A DNA stretch of 64,000 nt from Trebonia sp963795335. GTDB lineage: Bacteria; Actinomycetota; Actinomycetes; Streptosporangiales; Streptosporangiaceae. The DNA lies in assembly GCA_963795335.1 (NCBI GenBank), contig CAWCHI010000005.1, positions 1 to 64,000 of the forward strand. The letters run 5' to 3'. Below, piece by piece: positions 8,764 to 19,215 of this stretch. Both the position numbers and the translations under genes were made by a program. The notes under the pieces are model-generated. The model ran no database searches, was not told the origin of the DNA, and saw nothing but the letters and a program-made list of their open reading frames with translations. Every line of letters starts with the position of its first letter. The stretch's first letter is position 1.

Positions 8764-8792
8764 CGCGCGCCGCGGAGCCGGGCGCTTTTTTT
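8764..8792 (+). terminator. Intrinsic terminator in the cys leader
   Basis: A GC stem (GCGCC at 8767-8771 with GGCGC at 8781-8785, extendable) is followed at once by seven T residues (8786-8792). Such a clean T tract stands out in this GC-rich DNA. It lies 71 bases before the sulfite reductase GTG and 85 bases after the leader peptide, which fits an attenuator better than a terminator of the distant upstream gene. Confidence 0.65.
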
Positions 8793-8862
8793 ATGCGCCG
8801 CGACGGCTGGCGGCGGCTGCGCCCGCCACGATCGACGCTGAAGTGAGTGAGGAAGCCGCCGC

Positions 8863-10590
8863 GTGTCTCCTGCAACCGGAGCAAGTGCGACCAGTTCGAC
8901 GGCGAAGCCCACGGGCAGCCAGCCGGCCCCGCGGCGCAAGCGGGGCGAGGGCCAGTGGGCCCTCGGCTACCGCGAGCCGCTGAACAAGAACGAGGAAAAC
9001 AAGAAGTTCGACGACGGCCTGCACGTCCGCCAGCGGATCATCGACATCTACGCCAAGCAGGGCTTCGACTCGATCGACCCGGCCGACCTGCGCGGCCGGT
9101 TCCGCTGGTACGGCCTGTACACGCAGCGCCGTCCAGGCATCGACGGCGGCAAGACGGCGGTGCTGGAGCCGGAGGAGCTCGACGACCGCTACTTCATGCT
9201 CCGGGTTCGCATCGACGGCGGGCAGCTGACAAGCGAGCAGCTGCGGGTCATCGGCGACATCTCCGACCGCTACGCCCGCGGCACCGCGGACGTCACCGAC
9301 CGGCAGAACATCCAGCTGCACTGGATCGAGATCGAGTCCGTCCCCGCCATCTGGGAGGCCCTCGAGGCGGTTGGCCTGTCCACCACCGAGGCCTGCGGCG
9401 ACACCCCCCGGGTGATCCTGGGCTGTCCGCTCGCGGGGCTGGACGCCGACGAGCTGATCGACGCCAGCCCCGAGATCGCCGCCGTCAACGAGCGCTACAT
9501 CGGTGACCCGGCCTTCTCCAACCTGCCGCGCAAGTTCAAGACGTCGATCAGCGGCTGCTCCGCCCAGTGCACCCACCACGAGATCAACGACGTCGCCTTC
9601 GCCGCCGTCCGGCACCCGGAGACCGGGGAGACCGGCTACGACCTGTGGGTCGGCGGCGGCCTGTCGACCAACCCGATGATCGCCAAGCGGCTGGGCGCCT
9701 TCGTCCGGCCGGGGCAGGTGCCGGAGGTGTGGGCGGCTGTCTGCAGCGTCTTCCGCGACTACGGCTACCGGCGGCTGCGGCACCGGGCCCGGATCAAGTT
9801 CCTCATCAGCGACTGGGGCGCCCCGAAGTTCCGCGAGGTGCTGGAGAAGGAGTACCTGGGCTACTCGCTGCCCGACGGCCCGGCCCCGGTCAACCTCGAC
9901 ACCGCCCGCGACCACGTCGGGGTCCACCAGCAGTCCGACGGCCTGTTCTATGTCGGCTTCGCGCCCCGCGTCGGCCGGGTGAACGGTGAGCTGCTGGCCG
10001 CGATCGGCGCCCTGGCCGACCGCTACGGCAGCGGCCGGGTGCGCACGACGGCCGAGCAGAAGATGGTCATCGTCGACGTTCCCGGGCCGTCCGTCCCCGG
10101 CCTGACGGCCGAGCTCGACGCGCTCGGGCTGCCCGCCGCGCCCAGCGTGTTCCGGCGGCACATGATGGCCTGCACCGGGATCGAGTTCTGCAAGCTCGCG
10201 ATCGTGGAGACCAAGGCCCGGGCGATGCACCTGATCGACGAGCTGGAGCGGCGGCTGCCGGACTTCGACGCGCCGGTCACGATCAACGTCAACGGCTGCC
10301 CGAACTCCTGCGCGCGGATCCAGGTCGCCGACATCGGCCTCAAGGGCTCGCTCGTTACCGACAGCTCCGGCCGGCACGTCGAAGGCTTCCAGATCCACCT
10401 GGGCGGTACGCTGACCGGCGGGGACGCGGCCGGATCGGGGTTCGGCCGCAAGGTCCGGGGCCTCAAGGCAACGGCCGAGGAGCTGCCCGATTACGTGGAG
10501 CGGGTGCTGCGCCGCTTCGACGCCGCCCGCGAGCCCGGGGAGGCGTTCGCGGCCTGGACGCTGCGAGCCACGGACGAGGAGCTGTCATGA
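8863..10590 (+). CDS. Assimilatory sulfite (nitrite) reductase, siroheme [4Fe-4S], ferredoxin type
   Basis: A 575-aa enzyme that reduces sulfite to sulfide (or nitrite to ammonia) with ferredoxin. The two-repeat NiR/SiR layout is visible: a first ferredoxin-like half with RQNIQLHWIEIE, then PRVILGCPLAG, SGCSAQCTHHEIND (residues about 228-241), a second half with RTTAEQKMVIVDVP, and the cluster/siroheme ligands CTGIEFC (about 436-442) and NGCPNSCARIQ (about 476-486). It starts at GTG 8863, since earlier ATGs are out of frame. The C-terminal codons overlap the next gene (ATGA). The neighbours CysH and sirohydrochlorin chelatase (siroheme synthesis) argue for sulfite as the substrate. Expression is probably set by the leader attenuator upstream. 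Confidence 0.93.
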   Translation: MSPATGASATSSTAKPTGSQPAPRRKRGEGQWALGYREPLNKNEENKKFDDGLHVRQRIIDIYAKQGFDSIDPADLRGRFRWYGLYTQRRPGIDGGKTAVLEPEELDDRYFMLRVRIDGGQLTSEQLRVIGDISDRYARGTADVTDRQNIQLHWIEIESVPAIWEALEAVGLSTTEACGDTPRVILGCPLAGLDADELIDASPEIAAVNERYIGDPAFSNLPRKFKTSISGCSAQCTHHEINDVAFAAVRHPETGETGYDLWVGGGLSTNPMIAKRLGAFVRPGQVPEVWAAVCSVFRDYGYRRLRHRARIKFLISDWGAPKFREVLEKEYLGYSLPDGPAPVNLDTARDHVGVHQQSDGLFYVGFAPRVGRVNGELLAAIGALADRYGSGRVRTTAEQKMVIVDVPGPSVPGLTAELDALGLPAAPSVFRRHMMACTGIEFCKLAIVETKARAMHLIDELERRLPDFDAPVTINVNGCPNSCARIQVADIGLKGSLVTDSSGRHVEGFQIHLGGTLTGGDAAGSGFGRKVRGLKATAEELPDYVERVLRRFDAAREPGEAFAAWTLRATDEELS

Positions 10591-10754
10591 CACCGGTGCC
10601 GGGGGGCGGGGCGGTGCGCGCGGTGCCGTTCTACTGCCCGTACTGCGGCGAGGAGGACCTCGAGCCGCAGGGCGCCGCCGACGGCGAGTGGCACTGCCGC
10701 TCGTGCACCCGGAGCTTCCAGCTGCGGTTCGCCGGGATGGGCGCGGTGCTGTGA
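10587..10754 (+). CDS. Small zinc-ribbon protein in the sulfur operon, 55 aa
   Basis: Begins at ATG 10587, overlapping the sulfite reductase stop by four bases (ATGA), and its own stop overlaps the CysH start (GTGA). The core FYCPYCGEEDLEP ... WHCRSCTRSFQLRF is a CxxC-x17-CxxC zinc ribbon. The double overlap shows it is translated as part of the operon. Small proteins of this kind sit between sulfite reductase and cysH in other actinobacteria. A role as an electron carrier, assembly factor or metal-binding partner is possible, but none is shown. Confidence 0.8.
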   Translation: MTPVPGGGAVRAVPFYCPYCGEEDLEPQGAADGEWHCRSCTRSFQLRFAGMGAVL

Positions 10755-11518
10755 GCGTTACAGGAGTTAATCAAAATCTCAGGAACACCCGCTATTCCTA
10801 TGGGCTGGGCCCCACTACTAACGACGTGAAGGATCCGGAGCGCATGCGCACCCTTGCCGAGCAAGCAGCCACGGAACTACGGAACGCTCCTGCCGAGGAC
10901 GTCATCCGCTGGGCGACCGACACCTTCGGCAGCCGGATCTGCATCACCTCCTCGATGTCGGACGCGGTGATCGTGCACCTGGCGTCGGCCATCACGCCAG
11001 GCATCGACGTGGTCTTCCTCGACACCGGCTATCACTTCCCGGAGACGATCGGCACCCGCGACGCGGTGTCCGCCGTCTACCCGGTCAACCTGGTGAACGT
11101 GACCCCGTCGCGGACCGTGGCCGAGCAGGACGCCGAGCTCGGTCCGCGCCTCTACGGGCGCAACCCCGACCTGTGCTGCTACCTGCGCAAGGTCGAGCCG
11201 CTGGAGCGGACGCTGAAGAACTACGACGCGTGGATCACCGGCGTGCGGCGCGAGGAGACACTGTCGCGGCGCAACACCAAGGTCGTCGAGTTCGACGACA
11301 AGCGCCAGATGGTCAAGGTCAACCCGATCGTCGAGTGGAGCTCGGAGCAGGTCGACGAGTACATCGCGGCCAACGGCGTGCTGGTGAACCCGCTGGTCTA
11401 TGAGGGCTACCCGTCGATCGGCTGCAGCACCTGCACCATGCGGGTGGAGGCGGGCGCGGACCCGCGCTCCGGGCGGTGGGCCGGGACAGGCAAGACCGAG
11501 TGCGGTATCCACGTTTGA
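10751..11518 (+). CDS. cysH: Adenylylsulfate (APS) reductase, CysH
   Basis: A 255-aa thioredoxin-dependent reductase that converts APS (possibly PAPS) to sulfite. Motifs: SSMSDAVIVHLA (PP-loop type nucleotide site), FLDTGYHFPET, the Cys pair in DLCCYLRKVEPL, GVRREETLSRR, and C-terminal GCSTCTMRV with the catalytic ECGIHV tail. The CC ... CxxC set is the [4Fe-4S] signature of APS-type enzymes, absent from PAPS-only CysH. Start GTG 10751 overlaps the stop of the zinc-ribbon gene (GTGA); a later GTG at 10826 is an alternative. Its sulfite product feeds the upstream reductase. Confidence 0.92.
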   Translation: MSVTGVNQNLRNTRYSYGLGPTTNDVKDPERMRTLAEQAATELRNAPAEDVIRWATDTFGSRICITSSMSDAVIVHLASAITPGIDVVFLDTGYHFPETIGTRDAVSAVYPVNLVNVTPSRTVAEQDAELGPRLYGRNPDLCCYLRKVEPLERTLKNYDAWITGVRREETLSRRNTKVVEFDDKRQMVKVNPIVEWSSEQVDEYIAANGVLVNPLVYEGYPSIGCSTCTMRVEAGADPRSGRWAGTGKTECGIHV

Positions 11519-12378
11519 GCCCCGCCACGGCCCGCGCCGCGGGCGGTACCGCCGGGCCGCCGCCGCTGGTCGCGGTGGCCCACGGCTCGAAGGACCCGCG
11601 CGCGGCCGCCAGCGTGCACGAACTGCTCGGCGTGGTCCGGGCCCAGTCGCCCGGGCTCGACGTCCGGGCCGCGTTCCTCGACCACTGCGCGCCTGCCGTC
11701 GGCCAGGTGCTGGGCGCGCTCGGCGGTGCCCCCGCGGCAGTCGTGCCGCTGCTGCTGACTGCGGCCTACCACAGCAAAACCGACATCCCGGCCCGGCTGG
11801 CGGCGGCCACCGCGGCCGGCCCGGGCCAGCCGGTCGCGGCCGCCGGCACCCTCGGCCCGGACCCGCTGCTGGTGCGGGCGCTCGAGCGGCGGCTGGCGGA
11901 GGCAGGCGTAGCCGTGGGCGACGCCGCCGCCCGCGCCGCCACCCGGGTCGTGCTGGCCGCCGCGGGCTCGTCCGACCCGGCCGCCAACGCCACCGTGGCC
12001 GCCCTGGCCGCCCGCTGGGCGCGCGAGCGGGGCTGGCAGACGGTCGTGCCCGCCTACGCCTCGGCCGCCGGGCCGGCCCCGGGCGAAGCCGTCACGGCGC
12101 TGCGGGAGCGCGCTGACGGCCCAGTCGTGGTCGCGACCTACCTGCTGTCCCCTGGTTACTTCGCCGACAAGATCCGTGCGGCCGCCCTCGGCGCCGGGGC
12201 GGCCGCGGTCGCGCCCGTCCTCGGCGCGGCCCCCGAGGTGGCCGCGGTCGTGCTGCGCCGGTACGCCACCGCGGCCGCCGCCCTCGGCGCGGCCAGCGCC
12301 GCCGCTGGCCTGGGCGACGGCCGCGGCGCGGTCAGCGGCCTGGTCAGCGGGGTGCGGCGGGGCAGCACGGGCCGCTAG
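11515..12378 (+). CDS. Sirohydrochlorin chelatase (CbiX/SirB family)
   Basis: A 287-aa two-domain protein that inserts Fe or Co into sirohydrochlorin; here it most likely provides siroheme for the sulfite reductase. The N-terminal repeat has VAVAHGSKDPRAA (metal-binding His) and PLLLTAAYHSKTDIP; the second repeat has VLAAAGSSDPAAN and TYLLSPGYFADKI. I place the start at TTG 11515, which overlaps the CysH stop (TTGA); an ATG at 11476 in the same frame would overlap CysH by 43 bases. Very Ala-rich. It is the last gene of the sulfur operon; a 182-base gap follows. Confidence 0.88.
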   Translation: MSPATARAAGGTAGPPPLVAVAHGSKDPRAAASVHELLGVVRAQSPGLDVRAAFLDHCAPAVGQVLGALGGAPAAVVPLLLTAAYHSKTDIPARLAAATAAGPGQPVAAAGTLGPDPLLVRALERRLAEAGVAVGDAAARAATRVVLAAAGSSDPAANATVAALAARWARERGWQTVVPAYASAAGPAPGEAVTALRERADGPVVVATYLLSPGYFADKIRAAALGAGAAAVAPVLGAAPEVAAVVLRRYATAAAALGAASAAAGLGDGRGAVSGLVSGVRRGSTGR

Positions 12379-12560
12379 GCTCGCAATTACCAGAGATCAG
12401 CCCCGAATTGTCGGCGGAACAGCGTTGTAACTTCCCGTTAGGAATTTGCCGCAGCGGGGGAAACCGACCTAAACGGAGCGTACGGCGTGCGAGCAGCCCC
12501 CCGGATGAACCCCCCGCGGTAGGCTCATGCGCTCGGGCAGTGACCGTGTTAGGAGACTGA

Positions 12561-14672
<2,112 letters not shown>

Positions 14673-14698
14673 GCAGGGCCGGCCGTTAGGATCGTCGG

Positions 14699-15438
14699 GT
14701 GCGGACGATCTTCCCCTCCCCTGGTGACGAGCTCGGCCTGGACGGCCTGGCCGAGGCCTACCGCTACCCGGCCGACCGCTGGCTGCGGGTCAACTTCGTG
14801 CAGAGCGCCGACGGGGCCGCCAGCGTCGAAGGGCTCTCGGGGGGGCTTTCCTCGCCCGGTGACAAGCGGGTGTTCGGCATCCTGCGGGTGCTGGCCGATG
14901 TCATCGTGGCCGGCTCGGGCACCGTCAGGGCGGAGAACTACAAACCCGCGCGGGCCCGGCCTGCGCTGGCCGGCCTGCGATCGGGCCGCCCCGCGGCCGC
15001 CCCGATCGCGGTGGTCACCCAGTCGCTCGACCTCGACCTCGGCTCACCGCTGTTTACCGAGGCGGCCCCGGAGTCCCGCACCATCGTGATCACCTGCGCG
15101 GCGTCCGACGCCGGGCGGCGGGCGGCGGCGGCCAGGGTGGCCGACCTGATCGTCGCGGGCGAAAACACGGTCGACCTCGGCGCCGCGCTGGATGCGCTGG
15201 CGGACCGGGGCCTGCGCCGGGTGCTGGCCGAGGGCGGCCCGCACCTGTTCGGCGACCTGGACCAGGCCGGGCTGGTCGACGAGCTGTGCCTGTCGGTCAG
15301 CCCCCTGCTGGCCAGCCCGGGGCCGGCCGGATCATCACCGGCGCCGGCAGCACCGCCCGGCCGCTGACGCTGCACCAGGTGATCGCGGACGAGAGCTTCC
15401 TCTTCTGCCGCTACTTCACCGCCGGGGCGAAGTCCTAA
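14699..15438 (+). CDS. RibD C-terminal (dihydrofolate reductase-like) domain protein, frameshifted
   Basis: About 246 aa once a one-base deletion near 15330 is bridged. It has the RibD-C / pyrimidine-reductase fold: WLRVNFVQSADGAASVEG, SPGDKRVFGILRVLADVIVAGSGTVRAENY, PIAVVTQSLDLD and VLAEGGPHLFGDL. The first frame ends prematurely at 15367, while the expected C-terminus (GRIITGAGSTARPLTL, then FLFCRYF) lies in another frame, ending at TAA 15438. The shift falls in a GGGGCCGGCCGG run. This is an NADPH-dependent reductase of unknown substrate, common in actinobacteria outside riboflavin operons. GTG at 14699. Confidence 0.8.
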
Positions 15439-15499
15439 CGCCAGTCCGAACGGGGGCGTGCTCCCCCTCCCCGGGCGCCGGGAAACCATGCGCGGCAAA

Positions 15500-15533
15500 T
15501 TGCTAAGGTCCCACTTATTAGTTAGCCTTACAA
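15500..15533. promoter_or_regulatory. Possible MarR operator/promoter
   Basis: The 35 bases just before the MarR ATG are AT-rich and contain TTGCTAAGG and CCTTACAA as an imperfect inverted repeat. Autoregulating MarR proteins commonly bind such palindromes across their own promoter. No experimental support. Confidence 0.35.
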
Positions 15534-15535
15534 TC

Positions 15536-15982
15536 ATGGACGCGAGCGCGACGGTTCCCGATGTCAGTGAGGTGGCGGGCGCGCTGCGCGTCTCCGTCGG
15601 CCTCGTCGTACGGAAATTCCGGCAGAAGCCGCCCAGCGGGGAGCTGACCGTGGCCGAGTCGTCGGCGCTGGGCCGCCTCGAGCGCGGCGGTCCCGCCACC
15701 TCCAGTGACCTCGCCCGGCTGGAGCGGATCAGCCCTCAGTCGATGGGCGTCACCGTAGCGGCGCTGCTCGAGCGCGGCTTCATCGAGCGCAGCCGTGACC
15801 CCGGGGACGGGCGGCGCATCGTGCTGTCGATCACCGCCGCTGGGTCGCGGATGGTGCACGACCGGCGCGGCGAGCGGACCGAGCAGATCGCGGCGGCGCT
15901 GCGGGCCGGGTTCTCCGACGACGAGCTGGCCGTCCTGATGGAGGCCTCGGCCCTCCTCGAGCGGCTGGCAGAGAGGCTCTGA
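15536..15982 (+). CDS. MarR-family transcriptional regulator
   Basis: A 148-aa winged-helix repressor. It has LTVAESSALGRLERGGPATSSDLARLERISPQSMGVTVAALLERGFIERSRDPGDGRRIVLSIT, split here as helix-turn-helix (residues about 45-80) and the wing with the DPGDGRR signature. ATG 15536 is chosen because the family begins about 10 residues before the first helix; in-frame starts further upstream lack a ribosome site and conservation. The stop overlaps the ATG of the MFS exporter by one base (TGATG), so regulator and pump form one operon, probably induced by a drug-like ligand. Confidence 0.9.
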   Translation: MDASATVPDVSEVAGALRVSVGLVVRKFRQKPPSGELTVAESSALGRLERGGPATSSDLARLERISPQSMGVTVAALLERGFIERSRDPGDGRRIVLSITAAGSRMVHDRRGERTEQIAAALRAGFSDDELAVLMEASALLERLAERL

Positions 15983-17886
15983 TGGGAATCCGCACCACCG
16001 CCCCCGACACCCGCGCCCCCCGGCCGAAGCCGCCCAAACCGGACAGCTACGCCTGGATCGCGCTGGCCAACACGACCGCGGCGATCTTCATGGCCTCGCT
16101 CGACGGGTCGGTCGTCATCATCGCGCTGCCCGCCATCTTCAAGGGCATCAACCTCGACCCGCTGTCAGCCGGGAACATCAGCTACCTGCTGTGGATGATC
16201 ATGGGCTACCGGCTCGTGCAGGCGGTCCTGGTCGTCAACCTGGGCAAGCTGGGCGACATGTACGGCCGGGTCAAGATGTACAACGCCGGCTTCGTGGTCT
16301 TCACCGCCTCCTCCATCATGCTGTCGTTCGACCCGTTCCAGGGCACCCACGCGGCTCTCTGGCTGATCGGCTGGCGGCTGGTGCAGGCGTTCGGCGGGTC
16401 GATGCTGATGGCCAACTCGGCCGCCATCTTGACCGACGCGTTCCCAGCCGAGCGGCGCGGCTTCGCGCTCGGCACGAACCAGATCGCAGCCCTCGCGGGC
16501 ATGTTCATCGGCCTGGTCGCGGGCGGCCTGCTGGCCGCCTGGGACTGGCGCGCGGTCTTCTGGATCAACCTCCCGGTGGGCGTGTTCGGCACCTTGTGGG
16601 CCTACTGGAAGCTGCGCGACAACGGGGTCAGGCGGCCCGCCAAGATCGACTGGTGGGGCAACATCACCTTCGCCCTCGGCCTCGGCTCGCTGCTGGTCGG
16701 CATCACCTACGGCATCCAGCCGCACGGCAGCAGCTCGATGGGCTGGACCGGCCCGATCGTGCTGGGCGAGCTCATCGGGGGCGCGGTGCTGCTGGGCGTC
16801 TTCATGGTCATCGAGACCCGGGTAGCCGAGCCGATGTTCCGCCTCGGGTTGTTCAAGATCCGCGCCTTCGCCTTCGGCAACCTGGCCGGGCTGCTGGTGT
16901 CGGTTGCCCGCGGCGGCATCCAGTTCATGCTGATCATCTGGCTGCAGGGCATCTGGCTGCCGCTGCACGGCTACTCCTACGACCAGACACCGCTGTGGGC
17001 GGGCATCTTCCTGCTGCCGATGACGGCCGGCTTCCTGGTCTCCGGGCCGATCTCCGGCATTCTGTCCGACCGGTTCGGCTCGCGCGGCATCGCGTCGAGC
17101 GGCACGGCCGTGTTCGCGGCGTCGTTCGTCGCGCTGATCCTGGTCCCGGTGAACTTCCCCTACTGGGTCTTCGCGGTGCTCATCGCGCTGAACGGGATCG
17201 GCAGCGGCATGTTCGCCTCGCCCAACTCGTCCTCGATCATGGGCGCAGTGCCGCCGGACGAGCGCGGCGCCGCCTCCGGTATGCGCTCTACCTTCCAGAA
17301 CTCGGGCACCGCGGTGTCCATCGGCGTCGTGTTCACGCTGATGATCATCGGGTTGTCACGCTCGCTGCCGACCACCCTGTACGGCGGGCTGACCAGGCTC
17401 GGGGTCAGCGGCGGGGTGGCGCATCAGGTGTCGTCGCTGCCGCCGGTCTCCTCGCTGTTCGCGTCGGTCCTCGGGGTCAACCCGATCCAGCACCTGCTCC
17501 AGCCCTATGGCGTGCTGACCAAGCTGTCCCCGGCGGCGCAGGCCGAGCTGACCGGGCGGACGTTCTTCCCCTCGCTGCTGCAGGGCCCGTTCCACGACGG
17601 CCTGGTCGTGGTCTTCAGCGTCTCGGCGGCTCTGTCGGTGCTGGCCGGGCTGGCGTCACTGCTGCGCGGCAAGCGCAACGGCGACGGCGAGGACGTGACC
17701 CTGGCCGGCTCGCCGGGCGAGTCGGCGCAGGCGGAGACGGCGCTGACGGAGACGGCGCTGACGGAGACGGCCGAGGAGGCGGCGGGCGCCCCCGTCGGCG
17801 TCCCGGACGAGGAGGACGACGAGCGCGACTCGCCGGCCGGGGAGTCCGGGCGGTCTAGCGGTACTTCCAGATCTTCACGTACTTGA
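15982..17886 (+). CDS. EmrB/QacA-type drug:proton antiporter, 14-TM MFS (DHA2)
   Basis: A 634-aa integral membrane exporter. The N-terminal helix has TTAAIFMASLDGSVVIIALPAI (DHA2 motif with LD), followed by the loop KLGDMYGRVKMY (motif A), ALWLIGWRLVQAFGGSMLMANS and FPAERRGFALGTNQ, with further helices up to about residue 560. About 14 hydrophobic segments can be counted. A cytoplasmic Glu/Thr-rich tail of about 70 residues (ETALTETALTETAEEAAG) is extra. The final 32 bases overlap the 3' end of the convergent GH16-like gene. Regulated by the MarR protein with which it is coupled. Confidence 0.93.
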   Translation: MGIRTTAPDTRAPRPKPPKPDSYAWIALANTTAAIFMASLDGSVVIIALPAIFKGINLDPLSAGNISYLLWMIMGYRLVQAVLVVNLGKLGDMYGRVKMYNAGFVVFTASSIMLSFDPFQGTHAALWLIGWRLVQAFGGSMLMANSAAILTDAFPAERRGFALGTNQIAALAGMFIGLVAGGLLAAWDWRAVFWINLPVGVFGTLWAYWKLRDNGVRRPAKIDWWGNITFALGLGSLLVGITYGIQPHGSSSMGWTGPIVLGELIGGAVLLGVFMVIETRVAEPMFRLGLFKIRAFAFGNLAGLLVSVARGGIQFMLIIWLQGIWLPLHGYSYDQTPLWAGIFLLPMTAGFLVSGPISGILSDRFGSRGIASSGTAVFAASFVALILVPVNFPYWVFAVLIALNGIGSGMFASPNSSSIMGAVPPDERGAASGMRSTFQNSGTAVSIGVVFTLMIIGLSRSLPTTLYGGLTRLGVSGGVAHQVSSLPPVSSLFASVLGVNPIQHLLQPYGVLTKLSPAAQAELTGRTFFPSLLQGPFHDGLVVVFSVSAALSVLAGLASLLRGKRNGDGEDVTLAGSPGESAQAETALTETALTETAEEAAGAPVGVPDEEDDERDSPAGESGRSSGTSRSSRT

Positions 17887-18976
17887 CCGCCAGGCCGGTC
17901 GGCCGGAAGTCCGAGTTGACCGGCGCGCTGCCGATCTGCTGCTCGACCTCGCCGTTGTCCGGCGTCACGCCGGTGGTGATGAGCAGGTTCAGCGCCGCCC
18001 CGGTGACCACGTCGCCGCGGAGGCTGGTGAACAGCCGCGCATCGTAGTAGACGGCGAAAAAGCCCTGGGTGTAGACGATGTCGACGACGTGCCAGCCCGG
18101 CGTCAGGTTGGGGCCGTCCTTCGGCAGGGTCCCGTCGGCGGCGAACCCGTCGGTCGACATCGACTGCTCGTCGCCGGACGACCCCCAGTGGTAGGCGGTC
18201 GCGTTCACGCCGGTCGCCGGCTCGGCTTCGACCGCGTCCAGCTCGCCGCTGGCCGGCCAGTCGGACTGGTCGGTCAGCCACAGCGACGACCAGTCAGCGA
18301 TCGTTCCGGCGTGGCCCGGCAGCGGCGGGAAGTACACGTAGGCCTCGATCACGGCCGACGCGTAGGCCTGGGGGCTGATCAGCCCCGCGCAGCTGCCGTC
18401 GTGGCCGGTCGTCGCCACCACCGCGTCATCGCTCGGGTCGGTGTAGACCGACCCGTCGGGCACCTCCCAGTCGTCCTCGGTGCAGAACGACTGGGTCTGG
18501 TTCCACGACTCGAGCTGCCGCCCGGCCGCGTTCAGCACCACCGGGCCAGCGTACTGCGCCCCCGCCACCGGGCCCGGGCTGAGCAGCGCGTGCGGGCGCG
18601 GCTGGGCCGGCGAGGACGGGCTCGCCTGACCGCCGCGGCTGGCCGTGGCGGTCACCAGCGGCTGCCCCGGACGGGGGACGATGGAGAGGGACGGGGGCGG
18701 CGGGACGAACACCACCGTCCCGCCCGGCGAGGCGCTCAGCAGCACCGCGGTCACGCCCGCGATGCCCGCCACCGCCAGCGGCGACGCGTACAGCGCGAGC
18801 CGGCGCCACGAGCGGGCCAGCGGCCGCGCCGGCCAGCCCCGCCGCCGGCCGGGCCCGGGACGGCCGGGTCCAGGGCGGCGCGGTCCGGGGCGGCCCGGGC
18901 CTGGTCCGGGCTGGGCTGGTCCGGGTGAGCCAGGGACAACGGGCTGGGGCCGGGTCTCGCGTACCGACATGCCCAC
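17855..18976 (-). CDS. Exported GH16-like (concanavalin-A-fold) protein
   Basis: 373 aa. Residues 1-50 are a cytoplasmic Pro/Gly/Arg repeat stretch (GPGRPGPRRPGPGRPGPG), then one membrane segment (RLALYASPLAVAGIAGVTAVLL), a Ser/Pro/Ala linker and a C-terminal jelly-roll (residues about 165-373). The catalytic-type motif SGELDAVEA fits the GH16 pattern E-x-D-x-x-E, and GWHVVDIVYTQGFFAVYYD follows as in laminarinase-like enzymes. The probable role is beta-glucan or galactan cleavage at the cell surface, anchored by the N-terminal helix. Start ATG 18976, or 18970. Its 3' end overlaps the MFS gene tail to tail by 32 bases. Confidence 0.82.
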   Translation of the reverse strand: MGMSVRETRPQPVVPGSPGPAQPGPGPGRPGPRRPGPGRPGPGRRRGWPARPLARSWRRLALYASPLAVAGIAGVTAVLLSASPGGTVVFVPPPPSLSIVPRPGQPLVTATASRGGQASPSSPAQPRPHALLSPGPVAGAQYAGPVVLNAAGRQLESWNQTQSFCTEDDWEVPDGSVYTDPSDDAVVATTGHDGSCAGLISPQAYASAVIEAYVYFPPLPGHAGTIADWSSLWLTDQSDWPASGELDAVEAEPATGVNATAYHWGSSGDEQSMSTDGFAADGTLPKDGPNLTPGWHVVDIVYTQGFFAVYYDARLFTSLRGDVVTGAALNLLITTGVTPDNGEVEQQIGSAPVNSDFRPTGLAVKYVKIWKYR

Positions 18977-19215
18977 CGCGCCTTCCCGGGGGGCGGATCC
19001 GGGCGCCGCTGGCCGTGCCCGTTATGCCGGTCTTCCCCCGACCCAGGCGCCACTGTAGCGAACCGGGCCCCGGCCGCGCCGGCGAGATCGCCGGCTCCCC
19101 CGCGCGGAGCCCGCCGGCGGCCGGACAGACCCCGGCAACCTGCGGATACGACTAATTAGGGTTTTGCCGCCCGGAATCGGCCTGCCGCCGCCGGGACAGC
19201 GTTAGCGTGGGGCTT

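Noticed and set aside
8764..8792. SAM-I riboswitch ahead of the sulfur operon
   Set aside because: The leader lacks the k-turn and conserved S-box core; a leader-peptide attenuator fits the sequence better.
8791..10398. A 535-aa minus-strand open frame antisense to the sulfite reductase
   Set aside because: Composition is Val/Asp/Gly/Arg repeats typical of antisense frames of GC-rich genes; the plus strand shows all sulfite reductase motifs.
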